NCBI RefSeq assembly: GCF_030252345.1
Contig: NZ_CP126980.1
Span: 3,115,501 to 3,179,500 of the forward strand
Reading direction: 5' to 3'
Length of the DNA stretch: 64,000 bases
Source of the DNA: Actinoplanes oblitus
GTDB lineage: Bacteria > Actinomycetota > Actinomycetes > Mycobacteriales > Micromonosporaceae
In this document: piece after piece, positions 8,749-17,604 of the stretch
How the letters are laid out: every line of letters starts with the position of its first letter
Position numbering within the stretch: position 1 is the first letter of the stretch
Program-made: the position numbers and the translations under genes
Notes under the pieces: model-generated
What the model was told of the DNA's origin: nothing
Databases searched by the model: none
Seen by the model: the letters and a program-made list of their open reading frames with translations, nothing else

Positions 8749-9719
8749 GGCCTTTTCTCGCCGTGGCCGCCGTGGCTGTCCTCGCCCTCGCCGCGTGCAG
8801 CGGCGGCGGCCGGGACGCCACCAAGACCGACAGCGGCGGTGGCGGGAACGCCGCCGGCAGCTCCGGTTTCACGGTCGCCTTCGTGACCCACGAGACGCCC
8901 GGCGACACCTTCTGGGACAAGGTGCGGGCCGGGGCCGAGCAGGCGGCCAAGGACACCGGGGTGACCCTGAAGTACTCCAACGACCCGGACGCCGCCAAGC
9001 AGGCCCAGCTGATCCAGAGCGCTGTCGACGCCAAGGTGAACGGGATCGCCACCACACTGGTCACCCCGGACGCCCTGGCCGGCGCGGTCAAGTCGGCCTC
9101 CACGGCGGGCATCCCGGTGGTCGGGCTGAACGCCGGCATCGACCAGTACCAGAAACTCGGCGCGCTGATGTACTTCGGCTCGGACGAGTCGCTGGCCGGC
9201 ACCAGCCTCGGCAGACGGATCGCCGGCGAGGGCGTCAAGCACCCGCTCTGCGTGATCCACCAGACCGGCTCGGTGTCCCTCGAGGCGCGCTGCGCCGGCG
9301 TCAAGAGCGCCGTGCCGGGCACCGAGAACATCCAGGTCAACGGCGCCGACGACAGCGCCGTCACCACCACGTTGCAGGCCAAGCTGGCGCAGGACAAGTC
9401 GATCGACTACGTGGTCGCGCTGAACGCCCAGGTCGCCCTGGACGTGCTGAACGCCGAGCAGCAGGCCTCGTCGCGGGCCAAGCTGGCCACCTTCGACCTG
9501 AACCCGGACATCGCCAAGAAGATCAAGGACGGTCAGGTCGAGTTCGCCGTCGACCAGCAGCCGTACGTGCAGGGGTACCTCGCGGTCACCTCGCTCTACC
9601 TGTACCTGAAGAACGGCAACGACATCGGCGGCGGCAAGCCGGTGCTGACCGGCCCGTCCTTTGTGGACCAGGGCAACATCGACAAGATCCTGCCGTTCAC
9701 CGAGAAGAACACCCGGTGA
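8745..9719 (+). CDS. Sugar ABC transporter substrate-binding lipoprotein
   Basis: A 324-residue periplasmic-binding-protein-like (RbsB/inositol-binding type) protein. The N-terminus is a lipoprotein signal with lipobox LAAC at about residues 16-19, then a Gly/Ser/Asp-rich linker. The mature part shows FTVAFVTHETPGDTFWDKVRAGAEQAA, the DAKVNGIATTLVTPDAL segment and GIPVVGLNAGID, matching type I sugar-binding folds. The ATG overlaps the previous stop, and the permease GTG overlaps its own stop. Because it is embedded in the iol operon, myo-inositol or a close cyclitol is the likely ligand. Confidence 0.92.
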   Translation: MRPFLAVAAVAVLALAACSGGGRDATKTDSGGGGNAAGSSGFTVAFVTHETPGDTFWDKVRAGAEQAAKDTGVTLKYSNDPDAAKQAQLIQSAVDAKVNGIATTLVTPDALAGAVKSASTAGIPVVGLNAGIDQYQKLGALMYFGSDESLAGTSLGRRIAGEGVKHPLCVIHQTGSVSLEARCAGVKSAVPGTENIQVNGADDSAVTTTLQAKLAQDKSIDYVVALNAQVALDVLNAEQQASSRAKLATFDLNPDIAKKIKDGQVEFAVDQQPYVQGYLAVTSLYLYLKNGNDIGGGKPVLTGPSFVDQGNIDKILPFTEKNTR

Positions 9720-10783
9720 GGCGGTTCCTCCGGCTCCTGGCGCGCCCCGAGCTGGGCGCGCTGGTGGCGGCCGTGGTGATCTTCGGGTTCTTCCTGGCGG
9801 TGGCGCCGTCGTTCCGGTCGTTCGCCGCGTTCTCCACGGTGCTCTACCAGTCGTCGACGATAGGCATCGTCGCGGTCGGGGTCGGCCTGCTGATGATCGG
9901 CGGCGAGTTCGACCTGTCGGCCGGCGTGATCACGATCAGCGCCGGCCTGGTGAACTCGATGTTCTGCTGGTACCTCGGCGTCAACCTGTGGGCCGGTGCC
10001 GCGTTGTCGCTGGCGTTCTGCCTGCTCGTCGGCTTCCTCAACGGGTGGCTGGTGATGCGTACCGGGATACCCAGCTTCCTGGTCACCCTCGGCACGTTCT
10101 TCGTCCTGCAGGGTGCCAACCTCGGGGTGACCAAGCTGGTCACCGGCTCGGTGTCCAGCCGCGACATCAGCGCCATCGACGGGTTCACCTCGTTGCGGGC
10201 GGTGTTCGCGTGGAGCTTCGCGCTCGGCGCGGCGACGGTGTGGATCACCGTGCTGTGGTGGGCGCTCTTCGTCGCCCTGGCCGCCTGGACGCTGCAGCGG
10301 GCCCGGGCCGGCAACTGGATCTACGCGGTCGGCGGCGCCGCGGACAGCGCCCGCGCCGTCGGCGTGCCGGTGGTCCGCACCAAGATCGCGCTGTTCATGA
10401 CGGTGTCGTTCCTCGGCTGGTTCGTCGGCATGCACCTGCTGTACCGGTTCAACACCCTGCAGGCCGGCAACGGCGTCGGCAACGAGTTCCTCTACATCAT
10501 CGCGGCGGTGGTCGGCGGCACGCTGCTGACCGGCGGGTTCGGCAACGCCTTCGGCGTCGCGATCGGGGCCTTCATCTTCGGTACGACGAGCCTCGGCATC
10601 GTCTACGCCGGGTGGGATCCGAACTGGTTCAAGGCGTTCCTGGGCGTCATGCTCCTGCTGGCGGTGCTGGTCAACACGTACGTCAAACGGCTGTCCTCGT
10701 CGGCGCCGGCGGCGGCCGCCCCGGCGGCCGGGCCGCCCACCCCGGTTCCGGCGGCGTCCGGGAAGGAGGGCGGCCGTGACTGA
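9716..10783 (+). CDS. Sugar ABC transporter permease (RbsC-like)
   Basis: A 355-residue permease of the BPD_transp_2 family with about ten hydrophobic segments. It carries the family signature GVGLLMIGGEFDLSAGVI (about residues 58-75), the helix NGWLVMRTGIPSFLVTLGT, and AAVVGGTLLTGGFGNAFG before the last helices. The C-terminal 30 residues are an Ala/Pro-rich cytoplasmic tail. The GTG start overlaps the preceding stop by four bases, and the ATPase gene begins 8 bp before this gene ends. It forms the channel of the predicted inositol importer. Confidence 0.92.
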   Translation: MRRFLRLLARPELGALVAAVVIFGFFLAVAPSFRSFAAFSTVLYQSSTIGIVAVGVGLLMIGGEFDLSAGVITISAGLVNSMFCWYLGVNLWAGAALSLAFCLLVGFLNGWLVMRTGIPSFLVTLGTFFVLQGANLGVTKLVTGSVSSRDISAIDGFTSLRAVFAWSFALGAATVWITVLWWALFVALAAWTLQRARAGNWIYAVGGAADSARAVGVPVVRTKIALFMTVSFLGWFVGMHLLYRFNTLQAGNGVGNEFLYIIAAVVGGTLLTGGFGNAFGVAIGAFIFGTTSLGIVYAGWDPNWFKAFLGVMLLLAVLVNTYVKRLSSSAPAAAAPAAGPPTPVPAASGKEGGRD

Positions 10784-11594
10784 CACCCTGGCCGGCCACG
10801 CCGACCGCGGGTTGCGCCGCGGCGAACCGCTGGTCGAGCTGATCGGCGTGGGCAAGAGCTACGGCCCGATCAGCGCGCTGCGCGACGTCGACCTGCGGGT
10901 CGCGGCCGGCGAGGTGACCTGCGTGCTCGGCGACAACGGGGCCGGCAAGTCGACCCTCATCAAAATCATCTCCGGGCTGCACCCGCACACCTCCGGATCG
11001 CTGAAGGTGGACGGTGTGGACCGGTCGTTCTCCTCGCCGCGGGAGGCGCTCGATCTCGGCATCGCGACGGTGTACCAGGACCTGGCCGTGGTGCCGCTGA
11101 TGGAGGTGTGGCGCAACTTCTTCCTCGGCTCCGAACTGGTCGGCGGGCGGCATCCGCTGGCCGGCATGCGGATCCGGGAGATGCGCCGGATCGCGGACCG
11201 GGAGCTGCGCAAGATGGGCATCGCGGTGTCCGACATCAATCAGCCGATCGGCACCCTCTCCGGTGGCCAGCGGCAGTGCGTGGCGATCGCCCGGGCGGTC
11301 TACTTCGGCGCCCGCGTGCTGATCCTGGACGAGCCGACCGCCGCGCTCGGCGTGAAGCAGTCCGGCGTGGTGCTCAAGTACATCGCGGCGGCCCGGGACG
11401 CCGGCCTCGGGGTCGTCTTCATCACCCACAACCCGCAGCACGCCTACCTGGTCGGCGACCACTTCGTGATCCTCAAGCTGGGCGCGGCGGTCCTCGACGC
11501 CCAGCGCGGCGCCGTCACGCTGGCGGAACTGACCACGCAGATGGCCGGCGGCGACGAGCTCGCCGAGCTCTCCCGTGAGCTGGACCGCCCGTGA
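10776..11594 (+). CDS. Sugar ABC transporter ATP-binding protein (single nucleotide-binding domain)
   Basis: A 272-residue ABC ATPase with Walker A GDNGAGKST (52-60), Q-loop YQD (100-102), signature LSGGQ (161-165), Walker B LILDEP with catalytic E186, and H218. Ribose/inositol-type importers often have a double-domain ATPase of about 500 residues; this one has a single domain, as in the FrcA-type subgroup. GTG at 10776 is preceded by GGAAGGAGG and lies inside the end of the permease gene. It would energise the inositol importer. Confidence 0.92.
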   Translation: MTDTLAGHADRGLRRGEPLVELIGVGKSYGPISALRDVDLRVAAGEVTCVLGDNGAGKSTLIKIISGLHPHTSGSLKVDGVDRSFSSPREALDLGIATVYQDLAVVPLMEVWRNFFLGSELVGGRHPLAGMRIREMRRIADRELRKMGIAVSDINQPIGTLSGGQRQCVAIARAVYFGARVLILDEPTAALGVKQSGVVLKYIAAARDAGLGVVFITHNPQHAYLVGDHFVILKLGAAVLDAQRGAVTLAELTTQMAGGDELAELSRELDRP

Positions 11595-12610
11595 CGGGCC
11601 TGCGGGTCGGCGTGATCGGCACCGGCATGATCGGCCGGGAGCACATCCGGCGGCTCAGCACGGTCCAGGCCGGCGTGTCGGTGGTCGCGGTCACCGACGT
11701 GGACGCGGCGCTGGCTGCCCGGGTGGCCGCCGGCCTCGGCGCGGTCACCCACCCGGACGGGCTGGACCTGATCGCCTCGCCCCGGGTGGACGCCGTCGTG
11801 GTCTGCTCGTGGGGTGGCACGCACGAGGAGTACGTGCTCGCCGCGATCGCCGCCGGCAAGCCGGTGTTCTGCGAGAAACCGCTGGCCACCAGCCCGCAGG
11901 CGGCCCTGCGGATCGTGGCGGCGGAGGCCCGGCACGGCGGCCGGCTGGTGCAGGTGGGCTACATGCGGCGCTACGACGCGGCGTACCGGGCATTGAAGAA
12001 GGTGCTGGACAGCGGGGTGATCGGCGCGCCGCTGATGATGCACTGCGCGCACCGCAACGCCGGAGTGCCCGGCTTCTACGAGCCGGAGTACACCATCACC
12101 GAGACGGCGGTCCACGAGATCGACATGGTGCGCTGGATGTTCGGCAGCGAGATCGTCGCGGTCCGGGTGCTGCGGCCACGGGTCAGCCGGCACGCCGGCG
12201 AGCTGCCCGACCCGCTGCTGCTCGTGCTGGAGCTGGCGAACGACGTGCTGGTCGACGTGGAAATCTCGGTGAATGTCCGATATGGATATGACATCCGCGG
12301 GGAGATCCTGGGCGAGGACGGCACCGTCGCGCTGGGCGAGCCGGGGCTGGTCGCGGTGCGGCGCGACGGGCGGGTGGCCAGCCCGGTGCCGGGGGACTGG
12401 CGGGACCGGTTCGGCGCGGCCTACGACGTCGAGCTGCGGGAGTGGGCGGTGTCGGCGGCCGGCGGGGTGCCGGACGGGCCGGGTGCCTGGGACGGATACG
12501 CGGCGGCGGCCGTCTCGGACGCGGCGGTGCGGGCGCTGCGGACCGGCGAGCGGGTCACCGTCACGCTGGCCGAGCGGCCTCGCCCGGGCGACGAGCGGGC
12601 GCGGGCCTGA
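11591..12610 (+). CDS. iolG: Inositol 2-dehydrogenase (Gfo/Idh/MocA family)
   Basis: A 339-residue NAD(P)-dependent oxidoreductase. The N-terminal Rossmann fold has VGVIGTGMIGREH (GxGxxG), then the EKP motif in KPVFCEKPLATSP with the catalytic Lys, and the C-terminal substrate domain with ETAVHEIDMVRWMFGSEI. It probably oxidises myo-inositol to 2-keto-myo-inositol, the first pathway step. The assignment to inositol rests on operon context plus overall similarity to IolG; other cyclitols are possible. The GTG start overlaps the ATPase stop. It is the last gene of the operon, and a terminator hairpin follows. Confidence 0.88.
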   Translation: MTGLRVGVIGTGMIGREHIRRLSTVQAGVSVVAVTDVDAALAARVAAGLGAVTHPDGLDLIASPRVDAVVVCSWGGTHEEYVLAAIAAGKPVFCEKPLATSPQAALRIVAAEARHGGRLVQVGYMRRYDAAYRALKKVLDSGVIGAPLMMHCAHRNAGVPGFYEPEYTITETAVHEIDMVRWMFGSEIVAVRVLRPRVSRHAGELPDPLLLVLELANDVLVDVEISVNVRYGYDIRGEILGEDGTVALGEPGLVAVRRDGRVASPVPGDWRDRFGAAYDVELREWAVSAAGGVPDGPGAWDGYAAAAVSDAAVRALRTGERVTVTLAERPRPGDERARA

Positions 12611-12641
12611 CGCGTACCCAAGAAGTGAGATGAGCGCGGGA

Positions 12642-12675
12642 GTGTCATCGCCGACGCCGTTGGCGGCGATGACAC
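12642..12675. terminator. Bidirectional terminator between iolG and the TetR gene
   Basis: A perfect 12-bp inverted repeat, GTGTCATCGCCG and CGGCGATGACAC, with a 10-nt loop. It lies 31 bp after the iolG stop and 58 bp beyond the stop of the convergent TetR gene, so it can serve both. No T-tract is present. Confidence 0.75.
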
Positions 12676-12733
12676 CCGGTCGGCGGCGGAACCGTCCCGC
12701 GAGGGTTTCATGCCCACCTGGGGCAAGGTTAAC

Positions 12734-13372
12734 TCATTGTTCTTGTTGCTCGTCTTGATCATCTGTTGTGTCGATTGTCCGAAGTCCGTCGAAAGCCAGC
12801 CGGACCACCGTCGCCGCTATCGTCTCCGGGTGGCCGCGCTCCGGCCGGTACCACTCGATCAGCGAGTTGACCATGCCGAACAGCAGTCGCGCCGCGGTCG
12901 CCGGTTCGACGTCGGCCCGGATGCCGCCCTCCGCCTGGGCCTGTTTGACCAGGTCGGTGGCGAGGGCGTCGAACTCCCGGCGGCGAGCCAGGGCGTGTTG
13001 CTCCACCTCGCTGTTGCCGTGCACGCGCAGCAGCAGGGTGACGAACTCCAGGCGTTCGGCGAGGACCAGGACGCTGCGCCGGACCAGCTCCTGCAGGCGT
13101 ACCGTAGCGGTGTTCTGCTGGTCGCGCACCTGCGCGGCGGCCTCGAAGAGACCGTCCACCGCCCGGTCCACCGCCATGGCCAGCAGCTGCTCCTTGCCGC
13201 TGACGTGGTGGTACAGCGTCGACTTGGTGATGCCCAGCGCCTCGGCCACGTCGAACATGCTTGTCGCGTCGTAACCGCGCGCGTTGAACAGCCGGACCGC
13301 GGCGGCCAGCACCGCGTCCAGATCGTGCCCGGGGCGGCCGCGGCGACGGGGGGCGGGTCGAGCGGAGTCCAT
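12734..13372 (-). CDS. TetR-family regulator, probable repressor of the phenylacetate genes (PaaR-like)
   Basis: A 212-residue TetR protein. The N-terminal helix-turn-helix is clear (AVRLFNARGYDATSMFDVAEALGITKSTLYHHVSGKEQLL, about residues 27-65). A ligand-binding domain follows and the tail is a very acidic/Gln stretch ending DDQDEQQEQ. It is transcribed away from paaN with only 54 bp between the two starts, and that gap contains a palindrome. This arrangement matches PaaR repressors of phenylacetate degradation, which respond to phenylacetyl-CoA. The role is inferred from position; the class is certain. Confidence 0.88.
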   Translation of the reverse strand: MDSARPAPRRRGRPGHDLDAVLAAAVRLFNARGYDATSMFDVAEALGITKSTLYHHVSGKEQLLAMAVDRAVDGLFEAAAQVRDQQNTATVRLQELVRRSVLVLAERLEFVTLLLRVHGNSEVEQHALARRREFDALATDLVKQAQAEGGIRADVEPATAARLLFGMVNSLIEWYRPERGHPETIAATVVRLAFDGLRTIDTTDDQDEQQEQ

Positions 13373-13397
13373 GACCAGAAACCTTAGGGCTTGAATA

Positions 13398-13415
13398 ACC
13401 GACCGATGGGTTGGT
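13398..13415. promoter_or_regulatory. Palindromic operator between the TetR gene and paaN
   Basis: ACCGACC-gatg-GGTTGGT, 7-bp arms with one mismatch, centred in the 54-bp gap between two divergent starts and 12 bp upstream of the paaN GTG. The ACCRACC/GGTYGGT form is like TetR operators described for phenylacetate loci. A single dimer or dimer pair bound here could block both promoters. Confidence 0.65.
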
Positions 13416-13426
13416 AAAACGGAGAG

Positions 13427-15097
13427 GTGACCTCACCCGCAGACCTGTACGCCACCCACCGTGAGCTACTCGAGCGCGCCATCGCAGCAGCCGCAGCCCG
13501 CGACTACTGGTCCGCGTTCCCGGAGTCGCCCAGCAAAGCCGTCTACGGCGAGGATGCCGCGCCGGCCGGTGAGCGGGCCTTCACCGCCCTGCTCGGCAAG
13601 CAGTTCCCGATCGACGTGCCGGGTGCCACCGGCAGCGTGTCGACCGAGCAGTCGCCGTACGGTATCGAGCTCGCCGTCAGCTACCCCAAGGCCGACCCGC
13701 TCGCCCTGGTCGCCGCCGCCCGCGCCACCATCCCGGCCTGGCGCGCGGTCGGTCCCGAGGGCCGCGCCGGGATCGCCGCCGAGATCCTGAAGCGGATCAA
13801 CGCGCGCATCTTCGAGATGGCGCACGCCGTGCAGCACACCTCCGGCCAGGCCTTCGTGATGGCCTTCCAGGCCGGCGGGGCGCACGCGCAGGACCGGGCG
13901 CTGGAGGCGATCGCCTACGCGCTGGCCGCCACCACCCGGATGCCGGCCCGGGCGTCTTGGTCCAAGCCGCAGCGCGGCGGCGACCCGCTGGCGCTCACCA
14001 AGACCGGCACTGTCGTCGGCCGGGGTGTCGCCCTGGTCATCGGCTGCACCACGTTCCCCACCTGGAACAGCTATCCCGGCCTGTTCGCCAGCCTGGTCAC
14101 CGGCAACCCGGTGATCGTCAAGCCGCACCCCGGCGCGGTCCTGCCGCTCGCCATCACCGTGCAGATCTGCCGCGAGGTGCTCACCGAGGCCGGGATCAAC
14201 CCCGACGTGGTCACCCTGGCCGCCGAGGAGCCCGGCGACGGCATCGCGGCGACCCTGGCCACCCACCCGGACGTGCGGATCGTCGACTTCACCGGGTCCA
14301 GCTCGTTCGGGGACTGGCTGGAGGCGAACGCGCGGCAGGCGGTTGTCTACACCGAGAAGGCCGGTCTCAACACCGTCGTCCTGGATTCCACCGACGACTA
14401 CCGGGGCCTGCTGCGCAACCTGGCGTTCTCGCTGTCGCTCTACAGCGGACAGATGTGCACGACACCGCAGAACCTGCTGATGCCGCGGGACGGCATCGAG
14501 ACCGACGCGGGCCACCGCACGCCCGAGGAGTTCGGCGCGGACCTGGCCGGCGCGCTCGACAAGCTGCTCGGCGACCCGAAACGGGCGGCCGGCACGCTGG
14601 GGGCGATCGTCAACGACGGCGTGCTGGCCCGGCTGACCGAGGCGGCCGGGTCGCCCGGGGTGGTGCACCCGTCGGCCGCGGTGACCGACGAGCAGTTCCC
14701 CGGCGCCACCATCCGGACGCCCGTGGTGCTGCGGCTCGACGCCGCCGACGAGAAGGCGTACACGCGGGAGTGGTTCGGGCCGGTGTCGTTCCTGATCACC
14801 ACCGAGTCGACGGAGCACAGCCTGCGGATCTTCACGGAGACGGTGCGGGCGCACGGGGCGCTGACCGCGCTGGTGCACTCGACGTCGCCGCAGGTGCTGG
14901 CGGCGGCCCGGGAGGCGGCGCTGGACGCCGGGGTGCACCTGTCGGAGAACCTGACCGGTGGGGTGTTCGTCAACCAGACGGCGGCGTTCAGCGACCTGCA
15001 CGGGACCGGCGCCAATCCGGCGGCCACCGCGTCGCTGACCGACGACTACTTCGTGTCCGGGCGTTTCTTCACCCTGCAGTCGCGGCACCATGTCTGA
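13427..15097 (+). CDS. paaN: PaaN, aldehyde dehydrogenase-type phenylacetate degradation protein
   Basis: A 556-residue aldehyde-dehydrogenase-superfamily protein of the PaaN type found in actinobacteria, proposed to oxidise the ring-opened semialdehyde of the phenylacetyl-CoA pathway. It carries the ALDH domain only, without the MaoC hydratase half of PaaZ. Visible: cofactor region [29 protein letters not shown] in parts (207-235), general base E310 in YTEKAGLN, and catalytic C344 in SGQMCTTP. The GTG at 13427 has GGAGAG just upstream. The 3' end overlaps paaA by 8 bp. Confidence 0.92.
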   Translation: MTSPADLYATHRELLERAIAAAAARDYWSAFPESPSKAVYGEDAAPAGERAFTALLGKQFPIDVPGATGSVSTEQSPYGIELAVSYPKADPLALVAAARATIPAWRAVGPEGRAGIAAEILKRINARIFEMAHAVQHTSGQAFVMAFQAGGAHAQDRALEAIAYALAATTRMPARASWSKPQRGGDPLALTKTGTVVGRGVALVIGCTTFPTWNSYPGLFASLVTGNPVIVKPHPGAVLPLAITVQICREVLTEAGINPDVVTLAAEEPGDGIAATLATHPDVRIVDFTGSSSFGDWLEANARQAVVYTEKAGLNTVVLDSTDDYRGLLRNLAFSLSLYSGQMCTTPQNLLMPRDGIETDAGHRTPEEFGADLAGALDKLLGDPKRAAGTLGAIVNDGVLARLTEAAGSPGVVHPSAAVTDEQFPGATIRTPVVLRLDAADEKAYTREWFGPVSFLITTESTEHSLRIFTETVRAHGALTALVHSTSPQVLAAAREAALDAGVHLSENLTGGVFVNQTAAFSDLHGTGANPAATASLTDDYFVSGRFFTLQSRHHV

Positions 15098-16010
15098 GTC
15101 GACATTCGCCGAGACGATCGCGAAGGACCAGCGGGTCGAGCCGCGCGACTGGATGCCGGACGGCTACCGGCAGACGCTGATCCGGCAGATCGCGCAGCAC
15201 GCCCACTCCGAGATCATCGGCATGCAGCCGGAGGGTGACTGGATCACCCGCGCCCCCACCCTGCGGCGCAAGGCGATCCTGCTGGCCAAGGTGCAGGACG
15301 AGGCCGGGCACGGGCTCTACCTCTACTCCGCCGCCGAGACCCTGGGCGCCGATCGCGGCGACCTCACCCGGCGGCTGATCGAGGGCCGGCAGAAGTACTC
15401 GTCGATCTTCAACTATCCGACGCTGAGCTTCGCCGACGTCGGCGTGATCGGCTGGCTGGTCGACGGCGCCGCGATCTGCAACCAGGTCCCGCTCTGCCGC
15501 AGCTCCTACGGGCCGTACGCGCGCGCCATGATCCGCATCTGCAAGGAGGAGTCCTTCCACCAGCGGCAGGGCTACGAGCTGCTGATGACCATGATGGGCG
15601 GCACCCCGGCCCAGCGCGACATGGTGCAGGACGCGGTGAACCGCTGGTGGTGGCCGTCGCTGATGATGTTCGGCCCGCCGGACGGCGACTCACCGAACTC
15701 GGCCCGCTCGATGGCCTGGAAGATCAAGCGGCACAGCAACGACGAGCTGCGGCAACGGTTCGTCGACATGACGGTGCCGCAGGCCGCGGCGTTGGGCGTG
15801 ACGCTGCCCGACCCGGAGCTGCGGTGGAACGAGTCCCGGGGGAGTCACGACTTCGGCCAGCCGGACTGGGCCGAGCTGAAACAGGTCATCTCCGGGGACG
15901 GCCCGATGAACCGGCAGCGGATCGCTCGCCGGAAGCAGGCGGACAGCGACGGGGCGTGGGTGCGCGAGGCGGCGGCCGCGCACGCGGCGAAGCACAGGAG
16001 TGGATCATGA
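15090..16010 (+). CDS. paaA: Phenylacetyl-CoA epoxidase catalytic subunit PaaA
   Basis: A 306-residue ferritin-like di-iron oxygenase subunit that epoxidises the aromatic ring of phenylacetyl-CoA. Iron ligands are apparent: E41 (HSEIIG), E71 and H74 (DEAGHG), D126 region (VDGAA), and E154/H157 in [10 protein letters not shown]. The N-terminus has [15 protein letters not shown], typical of PaaA. The ATG lies inside the end of paaN, and the stop overlaps the paaB ATG. It works in a complex with PaaB and PaaC and takes electrons from PaaE. Confidence 0.96.
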   Translation: MSESTFAETIAKDQRVEPRDWMPDGYRQTLIRQIAQHAHSEIIGMQPEGDWITRAPTLRRKAILLAKVQDEAGHGLYLYSAAETLGADRGDLTRRLIEGRQKYSSIFNYPTLSFADVGVIGWLVDGAAICNQVPLCRSSYGPYARAMIRICKEESFHQRQGYELLMTMMGGTPAQRDMVQDAVNRWWWPSLMMFGPPDGDSPNSARSMAWKIKRHSNDELRQRFVDMTVPQAAALGVTLPDPELRWNESRGSHDFGQPDWAELKQVISGDGPMNRQRIARRKQADSDGAWVREAAAAHAAKHRSGS

Positions 16011-16303
16011 GCGAGGAAGTCCGGCACGAGTGGCCGCTGTTCGAGGTGTTCGTGCGGGCCAAGCGCGGGCTCAACCACGTGCACGTCGGCTCGCTGCGGG
16101 CGGCCGACCACGCGATGGCGGTGCACCACGCGCGCGACCTCTACACCCGGCGCAACGAAGGGGTGAGCATCTGGGTGGTCCGCTCCGACGACGTGGTGGC
16201 CAGCGACCCCGACGACAAGGCGGCGTACTTCGAGCCGAGCGCCGACAAGGTGTACCGGCATCCCACGTACTACGCCATCCCCGACTCGGTTCCGCACATC
16301 TGA
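16007..16303 (+). CDS. paaB: Phenylacetyl-CoA epoxidase subunit PaaB
   Basis: A 98-residue small subunit of the epoxidase. It has the family core [20 protein letters not shown] and the run [21 protein letters not shown], then [15 protein letters not shown] at the end. Length is normal. Start and stop overlap paaA and paaC respectively, consistent with fixed stoichiometry. It has no catalytic residues of its own and is thought to bridge PaaAC units. Confidence 0.95.
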   Translation: MSEEVRHEWPLFEVFVRAKRGLNHVHVGSLRAADHAMAVHHARDLYTRRNEGVSIWVVRSDDVVASDPDDKAAYFEPSADKVYRHPTYYAIPDSVPHI

Positions 16304-17118
16304 TGGCCTTCGACGAAGCTTACGGTGCGTTAACCGACCACGACGACGACGCCCGCTGGGCGTACGGGACCGGCTTCACCGATCCGCTCCAGGGCGTGCC
16401 CGCCGCGATCCCGGACGGGGTGGACCGGGCCGCACTCGCCGACTACTGCCTGATGCTCGGCGACGATGCGCTGATCATGTCGCACCGGCTGCAGCAGTGG
16501 GTGACCCGGGCGCCCGAGCTGGAGGACGAGCTGGCGCTCGCCAACATCGGGCTGGACCTGCTCGGGCAGGCCCGGTTGCTGCTCACCCGGGCCGGCGAGG
16601 CCGAGGGGGCGGGGCGGGACGAGGACGACCTGGCGTACCGGCGGGAGCCGCACGAGTTCCGCAACGCCCGGCTCGCCGAACTGGCCGACCCGGATTTCGC
16701 GCACCTGGTGGCCCGGCTGCTGGTGTTCGCCACCTGGCGGCTGGCGCTCTTCGACCGGCTGACCTCGGCGGAGGATCCGGTGCTGGCCGCGATCGCGGCG
16801 AAAGGCGTCAAGGAGATGACCTACCACCGGGACTACGCGGCGCAGTGGGTGGTCCGGCTCGGGGACGGCACCGCGCTGTCGCACGAGCGGATGGCCGCCG
16901 CCGTCGCCGCGGTGCTCCCGCTGGCCGGCGAGCTGTTCGAGGGTGACGACGAGCTGCGTGCCGAGTGCGAGGCGGTCTTCGCCGAGGTGCTCGCCGCCGC
17001 CACCGTCGAGGTTCCGGCGATCCCGGCGGGACGGCGGGGCGGGCACACCGAGGCGCTGACCGAGATCCTCGCCGAGATGCAGGAGCTGGCCCGGGCGGTA
17101 CCCGGAGGCTCCTGGTGA
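16303..17118 (+). CDS. paaC: Phenylacetyl-CoA epoxidase structural subunit PaaC
   Basis: A 271-residue ferritin-like protein that pairs with PaaA as the non-catalytic subunit. Family features: LADYCLMLGDDALIMSHRLQQWVTRAPELEDELALANIGLDLLGQAR in parts (residues 45-91), EDDLAYRREPHEFRN, and KEMTYHRDYAAQWVVRLGDGT. The ATG shares its A with the paaB stop (TGATG). The C-terminal region is Glu- and Ala-rich. The downstream paaD GTG overlaps its stop. Confidence 0.95.
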   Translation: MAFDEAYGALTDHDDDARWAYGTGFTDPLQGVPAAIPDGVDRAALADYCLMLGDDALIMSHRLQQWVTRAPELEDELALANIGLDLLGQARLLLTRAGEAEGAGRDEDDLAYRREPHEFRNARLAELADPDFAHLVARLLVFATWRLALFDRLTSAEDPVLAAIAAKGVKEMTYHRDYAAQWVVRLGDGTALSHERMAAAVAAVLPLAGELFEGDDELRAECEAVFAEVLAAATVEVPAIPAGRRGGHTEALTEILAEMQELARAVPGGSW

Positions 17119-17603
17119 ACCCGCGGGCCGTGGTGGACACGGTCACCGATCCGGAGCTGCCCATGGTGACCCTGGCCGAGCTGGGGATCGTCCGGGAGGT
17201 GCGGCAGGACGGCGACGGGGTGGTCGTGACGATCACCCCGACGTACTCCGGCTGCCCGGCGATGGAGAGCATCCGCGCGGACATCGGCACGGCGTTGCGG
17301 CGGGCCGGGTTCGGGACGGTCGAGGTGCGTACCGTGCTGTCGCCCGCCTGGACCACCGACTGGATCAGCGAAACCGGCCGCCGCAAGCTGGCCGAGGCCG
17401 GCATCGCCCCGCCCGGCGCCGCGCCGCGCCGCGGCGCCGGACCGATTCCGCTCACCCTGACGCCCCGGTCGTCAGCGGTCCGGTGCCCGCGCTGCGGGTC
17501 CGCCGAGACCGAGGCGATCGCCGCGTTCGGCGCCACCGCCTGCCGGGAACTGCGCCGCTGCCCGGACTGCCGGGAGCCGTTCGAGCACATGAAGGAGATC
17601 TGA
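17115..17603 (+). CDS. paaD: PaaD, MIP18/DUF59-type maturation factor of the epoxidase
   Basis: A 162-residue protein. The first 80 residues are a DUF59/MIP18 domain (VTDPELPMVTLAELGIVREV; PTYSGCPAMESI). The C-terminal third has paired Cys motifs, RCPRCGS and RCPDCREP, likely a zinc or Fe-S site. PaaD is required for activity of the epoxidase complex, probably in cluster assembly of PaaE or di-iron maturation. The GTG start overlaps the paaC stop by four bases. Confidence 0.93.
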   Translation: MNPRAVVDTVTDPELPMVTLAELGIVREVRQDGDGVVVTITPTYSGCPAMESIRADIGTALRRAGFGTVEVRTVLSPAWTTDWISETGRRKLAEAGIAPPGAAPRRGAGPIPLTLTPRSSAVRCPRCGSAETEAIAAFGATACRELRRCPDCREPFEHMKEI

Positions 17604-17604
17604 G

